A DNA stretch of 64,000 bases from Membranipora membranacea (taxonomy: Eukaryota > Bryozoa > Gymnolaemata > Cheilostomatida > Membraniporidae): the NCBI GenBank assembly GCA_914767715.1, contig OU612069.1:14443387-14507386 (forward strand). Reading direction: 5' to 3'. The position numbers were made by a program, and so were the translations under genes. Below, in pieces: positions 57,590 through 64,000 of this stretch (positions within the stretch are counted from its first letter, which is position 1; each line of letters starts with the position of its first letter). The notes under the pieces are model-generated. The model was not told the origin of the DNA, made no database searches, and saw nothing but the letters and a program-made list of their open reading frames with translations.

Positions 57590-59415
57590 GAGTTGTGCCC
57601 TCTTTTATCATGGTGGGACAACTTCCAGGGATTACATGTATCAATGAGTGATTACCCCGTTAATTTTTTTCAATTCTATTTTATGTTCACCATTTTTATA
57701 CTGAATACTCCATTTGATGCAGGGTCAAGTTGAGGAGAGTGTTTATTTTATTCTATGATGGAACCAATAAGGTAGAAAAAGTTGTCAGGGTAGTAAACAA
57801 ATAACAACATACCTATAGAAATAAAAAATAGAATCTGTATTCAAAAACACAATTTACTGATACTATTTCTGTTGACAAGCACCTGTTCGGGGATCATGAA
57901 ATCGATGATTATATTATTGTGATTATATTTGGATAATTAGTTCAATTGTTGAGGTTAGGAATTTTTATTTCAATAAGTAGAGGATTTGGTTTGAGCTCTT
58001 CTGTGTAGTATCCTTCGGCGATGTAGAGTTGTCCAACACAGTTATATTCAAAAGTTCCCAATTGCCAGTTCCCTATAAGTATGGCCTGCCTGCCAGCTGT
58101 CTAAAAATTTATCTAATTGATAAAATTAGTCATCCACAGTAGTTACCTGTATTTCCAACAGGTATCATCTCTATTACAGTATCACATTGAATGTAATAAA
58201 ATTGTTAAAACATGCTTATGTTTATAAAAGGACTACTGAACTGAGCTCACCATTAGGCTGCGGAAGTATAATTGTGCAGCTTACAAATCAAGTGGCTCGA
58301 TAAAATGATAACATCTGAATGATCTTTTTATAGCATGCGATGCTTAAATTATTATGCAGTGGAAACAGTTGGTTAATTTCCCTACACCCTACAGGAGGCA
58401 GTGCATAACTCTGCCTATTAATTTCGCTTATAACAATTTTAACATCAGAAAATTCTCAGTAAAAGGATGATAGGAAATTGTATGTGTTTTCTACTACATG
58501 GGTGAGGTAATGTGCAAAATACTTATTTCAAAAAGATCCTACAAGTTTAAAAGATTTAAACACCACAAAACTTTTGGGAGTTTTCTCCCTTGGGATGAAT
58601 TATATATCTGGTTTTGTTGTTGGAGCAATTAAATAATTTTATTGTTATTTTTGTGGTGTTATATAATCCAGTTAAACCTTGATGATCAAGTACATGATTG
58701 GTGTACTATTAATAGTGCATTGTTATTTTACCTACTAGGAAAAGGCAGTAGTTTATCTTGTGCAGTCTTACTTACATCAAAGCTGCTTGTTGATTAAGTA
58801 GTTACTCACTTTATAACTGAACATAGTTTATAATTGTTTTTGAGAGTCCTCTTTATATAGAGGGCTAAAACATGATCAAAAAGTTTAGCGCTATATAATG
58901 AACAGTTGCAACAAGTAGTGCCAGGTCTGTGTGATTTCGGGTCAAAAGGCCACTGCCAAAAAGCCATTGGCCATAAAGCCACTGGTCAAAACGCCACCGG
59001 CCATAAAGCCACTGGTCATAAGGCCACTGGTCAAATAGCCACTGGCCAGAAAGCCAATGGTTCAATGGTTACATCATGGAAGTCTTATATCAACTTTCCA
59101 TTGACATGATTTTTTGGGCCCATAAAACAATTCTAGCCCTTGGTATACCATTTTTCAATGATTTATTTCTACTCACTGATTCCCATGTTAGTAGAGTTAG
59201 AAAAGATCCCACCCACCGTTTGCAAATAATTATTTCAAATGACTCAACCCGGACATCTTCTCACCCATTTCTTCTGTACCATAACCCCGTACAAATACAT
59301 AATAATCTATCTTGATGAACAAAATAAAGTCATCACAATCAAACAGTCAGCACTTTTAGATCGAAGCAATGCCGCACTGAGCAGAGACAGCGGGGCAGCG
59401 TTTTTGATTTTTACA
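57590..59415. repeat. Long duplicated segment, right copy
   Basis: Pairs with 49,850-51,670, including the 15-bp minisatellite (58,947-59,060) and one foldback arm. After 59,415 the two copies diverge (CTGCTTGGCGTGACCAGCGG here). The inverted second arm is absent, so this copy carries either the ancestral or a deleted form. Confidence 0.8.
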
Positions 59416-59569
59416 CTGCTTGGCGTGACCAGCGGAGGGAAGCAACTGGTATGCAAGCTAAAAGTGGACCTACAGCTATCCCGACACAGCTTAAGCACAT
59501 AATCTACGCAGAGAGACGAGCAACTATTTACATGAGGCAATTTGACAGTTTTGACAAATAGTCATAGAA

Positions 59570-60075
59570 TTTGTTACATGTACACAGATTGAAAAGCAAC
59601 ACTGAACTGAACTCACATGATAAATTGCTATGTCTATTTACGCAGCTTTGAGGTGGCTTGATGAAATAAAGACATCTGAGGTCATTGTATGTATGCATCA
59701 TGTACCATATGAAAAAGGTAAGGCGCAAATACTTCTATGAAACAGATCCTACAAGTTTAAAAGATATATATCCACCCTTAGAAGGAAATACCACACGTCT
59801 TTTCGGATCTTTCTCCCTTGGTATGAATTACTATGTCTAGTTTTGATATAGGAGATGATATAATGTCATTGTTCTTTCCTGTTATTTTATAATCCAGTGT
59901 AATTTTGATGATGACGTAAAAGTGATAAAAGCACTATTTAAAATCTAGTATTCTCTCACAAGCCAATAAATAGGCAGGTTTTTACCATGTGCATCCTCAC
60001 TTTTATTTACCCTGGTAACTTTGTTTTCATTTGCCAAAGTTTTATTATACAAATGATGAAATGATAAAGTCTTTT
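59570..60075. repeat. Partial unit of the 49.8-kb family
   Basis: Shared words include ACTGAACTGAACTCAC, GACATCTGA and TTTCTCCCTTGGTATGAATT. No gene. Confidence 0.5.
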
Positions 60076-60076
60076 T

Positions 60077-61092
60077 GTGAGCCCTGATATTAAGCAGGCT
60101 ATCATGTCAATGGAAAACAATAAAACTCCGGGCCCTGACGGTCTTCCAAAAGAGTTTTATGCTACATTTTTTGACATTCTAGCAGATGATATGTGTGAGT
60201 ATTTTAATAATGCTTTTGATTTAGAGGTTTTGCCTAAGTCAATGACTGAGGTGCCACTATCCTGCTGCATAAAGGCGGCGATCAATCTGATCCGAAAAAC
60301 AAAAGACCAATATCGCTACTTAACGTTGACTACAAGGTATTAGCAAAGGTTGTAAACAAATGGCTGGGTAAACTTTTACCAACCGTAATAAGTGAAGTAC
60401 AGACATGTGGAGTAAACGGTTGTAACATTGTAGACAATTTGATAAGTTTCAGGGTCTCTATTGAGTTTACCCGCAGGCTAGGTAATAGCGACACTGTATT
60501 CGTTTCTCTAGATCAAAGCAAGGCGTTTGATATGGTTGACAATAAATTTTTGTTGGGGGCTATGTCAAAGCTTGGTGTGGAAGACAAGGTATTTTGCTTT
60601 GTTAAGACTATGTACCAAACCATTTCCACTAGGGTTCAGGTGAATCGCACGTTATCAGACCCAGTATCTGTCACAAGAGGGGTTAGACAAGGGTGCCCCT
60701 TGTCCCCATCCTTGTATGTTATATACATTGAGGCGATGGTGAGAGCTATCACACAGTGCAGGCTTCTCTCCGGCTGCCCTGTGCCTGGCCCTGACAGTTG
60801 GAAGTCTTTAGCCTATGCGGATGATCTCTTGGTAGCTTGTCATGCTTCTGAGGTGGACCATATTTTTGCATTGTTTGCTAGGTTTTTTAAGGCCACAGGT
60901 AGTCTACTGAATAGGAGGAAAACAGCAATTCTTGCATCAGTTTCAACTGCTGGAAGACATGTAGGGTTGTTGAGTAAGTACTGGAAAGACCACATAAGAT
61001 TTTTGGGTTTGGAATTTTCAATAGACCAGTTCACAGATATGGCATCATATAATTGGAGCATGGTATTCGAAAGACCCAGGGAAAAGATTTAG
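60077..61092 (+). pseudogene. L1/Tx1-like LINE reverse transcriptase domain
   Basis: The frame opens with NNKTPGPDGLPKEFYATFFD (motif 0/1 of non-LTR RT). The catalytic motif A is FVSLDQSKAFDMVDNKFL, motif B is TRGVRQGCPLSPSLYVIYIE and motif C is SLAYADDLLVAC, so all catalytic Asp residues are kept. The LPK-(S)-(M/W) and RPISLLN-type text between 60,210 and 60,330 is read in two frames, so one indel lies near 60,262-60,275. The frame ends at TAG (61,090-61,092). No endonuclease domain or poly-A end is seen. It would be inactive. Confidence 0.85.
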
Positions 61093-62924
61093 AGATACAA
61101 ATTGAGGAGACTGACCATTCCCCTCGTGTTATGTAGGGATTATGAAGCAATATTACTGATGAAGCTTTTCTATTTTTTATGAGGCTTAGAGTTCACCAAT
61201 ACATCTAAAACTGAAACATGTGAGCCTTCCTTCAACACCTTGGCCCGCTCTGAAACATACCTCGCGCCAAACTTGAGCAAATAACCTCTGAACATTGCAT
61301 GTTCTAAACTTGTTGCATATGGGGATTGAGCTTGTCAAAGTGCAATGTTGACCAGTTAATGGCATCTCATCCATTCATCCAATGAGCCTTTTCTGCGTTG
61401 TCAATAAAATCGGACTTTTGACAAAAAATTGCTCACACAATTATGATTGTTATTATTAACTAATCTATTCATGGAAAATTTAAGAAAGGCCTATCACATA
61501 TTTTCATCAAGTGTTAAACCTCTTCTTCTCTGAAAGTAGTTAATTTTTTCAACATCTGTATCCTACCTCCTATGACTCCCTTTTGTTCTTTTCAACCACA
61601 ATTTTAATTTGACGCTTTTACATATTTTTACTGTTCATCCTCTTTCCACACTCTATAATAATTTCACCAATATTTCGCAATTTCTAAGTATTGATCACAG
61701 TAAGGATAATATGGATTCCCTCCCTATTACACTAAAATCCCTGTTGCCAATTTCTTGTCAACTTTCTTATAAAAAATACCGCTAGAATGTCATAAAACTG
61801 CTGATCCTCCTACCCCATGGAGACCAGGGCTTTGTAGTGGAAGGGCCAGGAGGAGTTGGTGCTGGAGGGGATGGTGCAGGACGGGTGCAACGAAATTCCT
61901 GCCTTCACTTCAAAAAGAGCCTTCCCGCCAGCGGGGTATGGGGGGGCCTCCCCAGGAAATCTTTAAAAATCAGAGGCAGTTTTAAGGCATTTAATTGACA
62001 AGAAAGCTCACTTAGGTTGATAGCAACGAAAGTAGGACACATTAGTGCTATCTATTGGCTCCGCCCATTTATTAAGGGTATTATTGTTATAGAAACTATA
62101 GACTCTGCCCATTGCTTCTTGACTTGAGCAATCATACCATGAGCCAATACTGATGGGTCAGTTTTATAGTTTGAGACCACCATAAAGGCCACATTGCAGC
62201 CAAGAGGATGTTCGTTTCATGTTTATAGGTGATGAGATATAACATCAACGGTCAAGTGATTGAAATGACATTGTGTGTTGCTTGACGCTTGCTCCCAAAT
62301 GAATCTGCAATTAATTTGATAACACTATGGTATTTTGGTACATGATGTATATATAATTGCAAACAAGCAAATGTGGTTCAATAAGAAGTTAAGTGAAGAA
62401 GAGCCTGTCCTGCCATGTAAGGGAGTAATTATGGGTAATCGCTGTCGACCAAAAGCAAAGACAAAACATAGACAGTTAAATGCGCTGTTCCGCAACTTTT
62501 CCAATATATCACCCTGTCATCAATAGTCTGATCCCTAATAGGCATAGGAGGAAAGACTTGTCATTCATATATTCATTTTTTGCAGCAGGCCTCATCTAAG
62601 TCACCATCGTGTGTATTGTGTTATGGTTCTGTTTCCCAAAATTAAAATCCATCATTAACTTCACTGTAATGTACACCATTGTGGTGAGAGACCTTACTGC
62701 AGCTCTTATTAGCCTGGTCAGGCTGTCGGGCTGGTTGGGGGGATACCCATCCATCTCGACAGCCTGCCAAGACTATGCTCTTATACTGCCGCATGATTTC
62801 TGCTGGCTCTCATACAGATCTAGTTTTTGGTGTTTACTAATGATATTTATTTATCAAAATGCTGCTGCTGAGTTTGGTAGAATACTAAATCTAATGCCTA
62901 GTGATAAACAACTAATTACGTGAA
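61093..62924. other. Stretch with no recognisable gene
   Basis: Likely decayed repeat sequence. A GC-rich patch at 61,800-61,955 (GGGCCAGGAGGAGTTGGTGC) has no open frame of note. I find no splice-bounded exon or RNA gene. Confidence 0.35.
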
Positions 62925-63540
62925 GGTATCTGACAGGTGTGCTTGACAGTAGTAAAAATGATTACATGCACATGGGTCGATAAGCATCACTGAACTGAAC
63001 TTGCTATATTCATGCAGCTAAGAAATCAAGTGGCTTGACATAATAAAGACATCTGATTGGTCATTTCGTCTGTCGCATGCAACACCTAAATGATATATAG
63101 AGAAGAAAGCGCCATACATAGACTTAATATACAATATAAAGTATATATTAAGTCTATGGCGACATAAAAGAGGCAGTGCACAATGCCACCTATTACGTTT
63201 GCTTCTCACAGTTCTGTAACAGGTGCGCGAATATTCTCAGTGAAGGGACTGGGAGGTCGCTGTATGTGTTATGTACCATATAAATAAGGTTTCGTGCAAA
63301 ATCCTACAAGTTTAGACAAAACAACACAAAACCTTTTCGTGTATTTCTCCCTCGAGATGAAATACTATGTCTGTTGTTGTTGTTGTTGAATGAAATAATG
63401 TTATTATCCTTATTTTTTTATTAAATAATCCAATACAACCGTGAGGATGATGATGCATCAGTTAATAGTTCATCGTTCTGTCAGTAACTAAGAAATAGGC
63501 ACTATCGTATCTTGCGCATTCTTATTTTCATATACGCTGA
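62925..63540. repeat. Rightmost unit of the 49.8-kb family
   Basis: Contains ACTGAACTGAAC, TCAAGTGGCTTGACATAATA, GACATCTGA and TTTCTCCCTCGAGATGAA. A short inverted pair (ATAGACTTAATAT and ATATTAAGTCTAT, 63,117-63,159) lies within it. Confidence 0.55.
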
Positions 63541-63574
63541 TTGTACAACAACCATGACCCGGTATACATAACCT

Positions 63575-64000
63575 GGATCGTAAGCTTCTCGGCCTATTGG
63601 CTAAGATCAAAGTGTCACTGCCAATGGCCGATTAGTGCCAGTTCGCTTTTGACAGGTCGCGGCACACTTATGATTAGGAGGTCCTCTATCTATGGCCTCA
63701 CCTCTAGGAGTCATTCTAGTTTTCTAGGATGTATCACATTCTCAGTATGAGGATTAGGGCACCTTGCGTCCCTCATTAGGGGCAGCCCAATCTTCTGTTT
63801 CTTAGCAAACAGCAAGATCAAAGTGTCACTGCCAATGGCCGATTAGTGCCAGTTCAGTTTTGGCAGCTCACTGCACACTTATGATTAAGAGGTCCTCTAT
63901 GGCCTCACCTCTAGGATGCATTCTAGTTTTCTAGGATGTATCACATTCTCAGTATGAGGATTAGGGCACCTTGCGTCCCTCTTTAGGGGCAGCCCAATCT
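63575..64000 (+). repeat. U2 snRNA-like head followed by a 208-bp tandem repeat
   Basis: CTTCTCGGCCTATTGGCTAA followed by GATCAAAGTGT is almost the conserved 5' end of U2 snRNA (one substitution, one inserted A). After the head comes a body of about 200 bp (CACTGCCAATGGCCGATTAG, AGGTCCTCTAT, TAGGGGCAGCCCAATCT). A second unit starts at 63,812 with AAGATCAAAGTGTCACTGCC and runs off the window. The second unit lacks the U2 head before AAGATC. No Sm site (AATTTTTGG) is seen, so this is not a functional U2 gene; it looks like a U2-derived SINE or satellite. Confidence 0.65.

Noticed and set aside
59239-59502. Open frame MTQPGHLLTHFFCT... shared by 51.5 and 59.2 kb
   Set aside because: The two loci are one duplicated segment of high identity, so a shared frame is expected without selection; no domain is recognised.
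62609-62923. 104-codon plus-strand hydrophobic frame
   Set aside because: No recognisable motif, no start context and flanked by decayed repeats.
63575-64000. A functional U2 snRNA gene
   Set aside because: Only the first 31 nt match U2; the branch-site pairing region and Sm site are not found and the rest is a tandem repeat.

Overview
The window is eukaryotic nuclear DNA from an animal, most likely a marine invertebrate such as a sponge or another early-branching group; I cannot name the species. It is AT-rich, has introns with GT..AG borders and good pyrimidine tracts, tRNA-derived SINEs, CR1-like and L1/Tx1-like LINE fragments, a BEL/Pao scrap and many non-autonomous DNA transposons. There is no bacterial-style gene packing, and most short open frames lie in repeats.

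The best-supported gene is a minus-strand, many-exon homologue of SLX4, the scaffold for structure-specific nucleases in DNA repair, at about 45,980 down to 35,898. The domains occur in the animal SLX4 order: BTB (43.55-44.13 kb), SAP (38.45-39.06 kb) and the C-terminal SLX1-binding helical domain (35.90-36.75 kb). Several AT-hooks are added. Three exons carry local frame switches that the splice phases do not absorb, which points to assembly indels or gene decay. Further minus-strand exons at 46,270-47,933 either belong to the 5' end of this gene or to a small neighbour.

A second, unrecognised minus-strand gene has three well-spliced exons at 12,358-12,052, 6,602-6,464 and 4,117-3,877. It encodes an acidic N-terminal stretch, a Cys/His cluster and a coiled-coil-like segment. 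A membrane-type terminal exon at 1,683-1,553 fits in phase.

Between the two genes (about 14.5-34.4 kb) lies a large, diverged tandem array. Units of roughly 1-2.5 kb repeat, and at least five carry an exon-like cassette on the minus strand with conserved acceptor and donor sites (16.9, 24.4, 26.8, 29.0 and 32.0 kb). This is the most unusual structure in the window. It has been interrupted by a foldback element with piggyBac-type ends, a LINE, SINEs and minisatellites.

From 47.9 kb to the right end I find no convincing host gene. This part is a mosaic of a second tandem family (copies at 49.8, 53.5, 54.7, 55.9, 57.6, 59.6 and 62.9 kb), LINE 3' ends, a foldback element built on a 15-bp minisatellite, and an L1/Tx1-like reverse transcriptase fragment at 60.1-61.1 kb. 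It ends in a tandem repeat whose first unit begins with an almost intact U2 snRNA 5' end. The left end (1-3.2 kb) holds a minisatellite and a BEL/Pao fragment.
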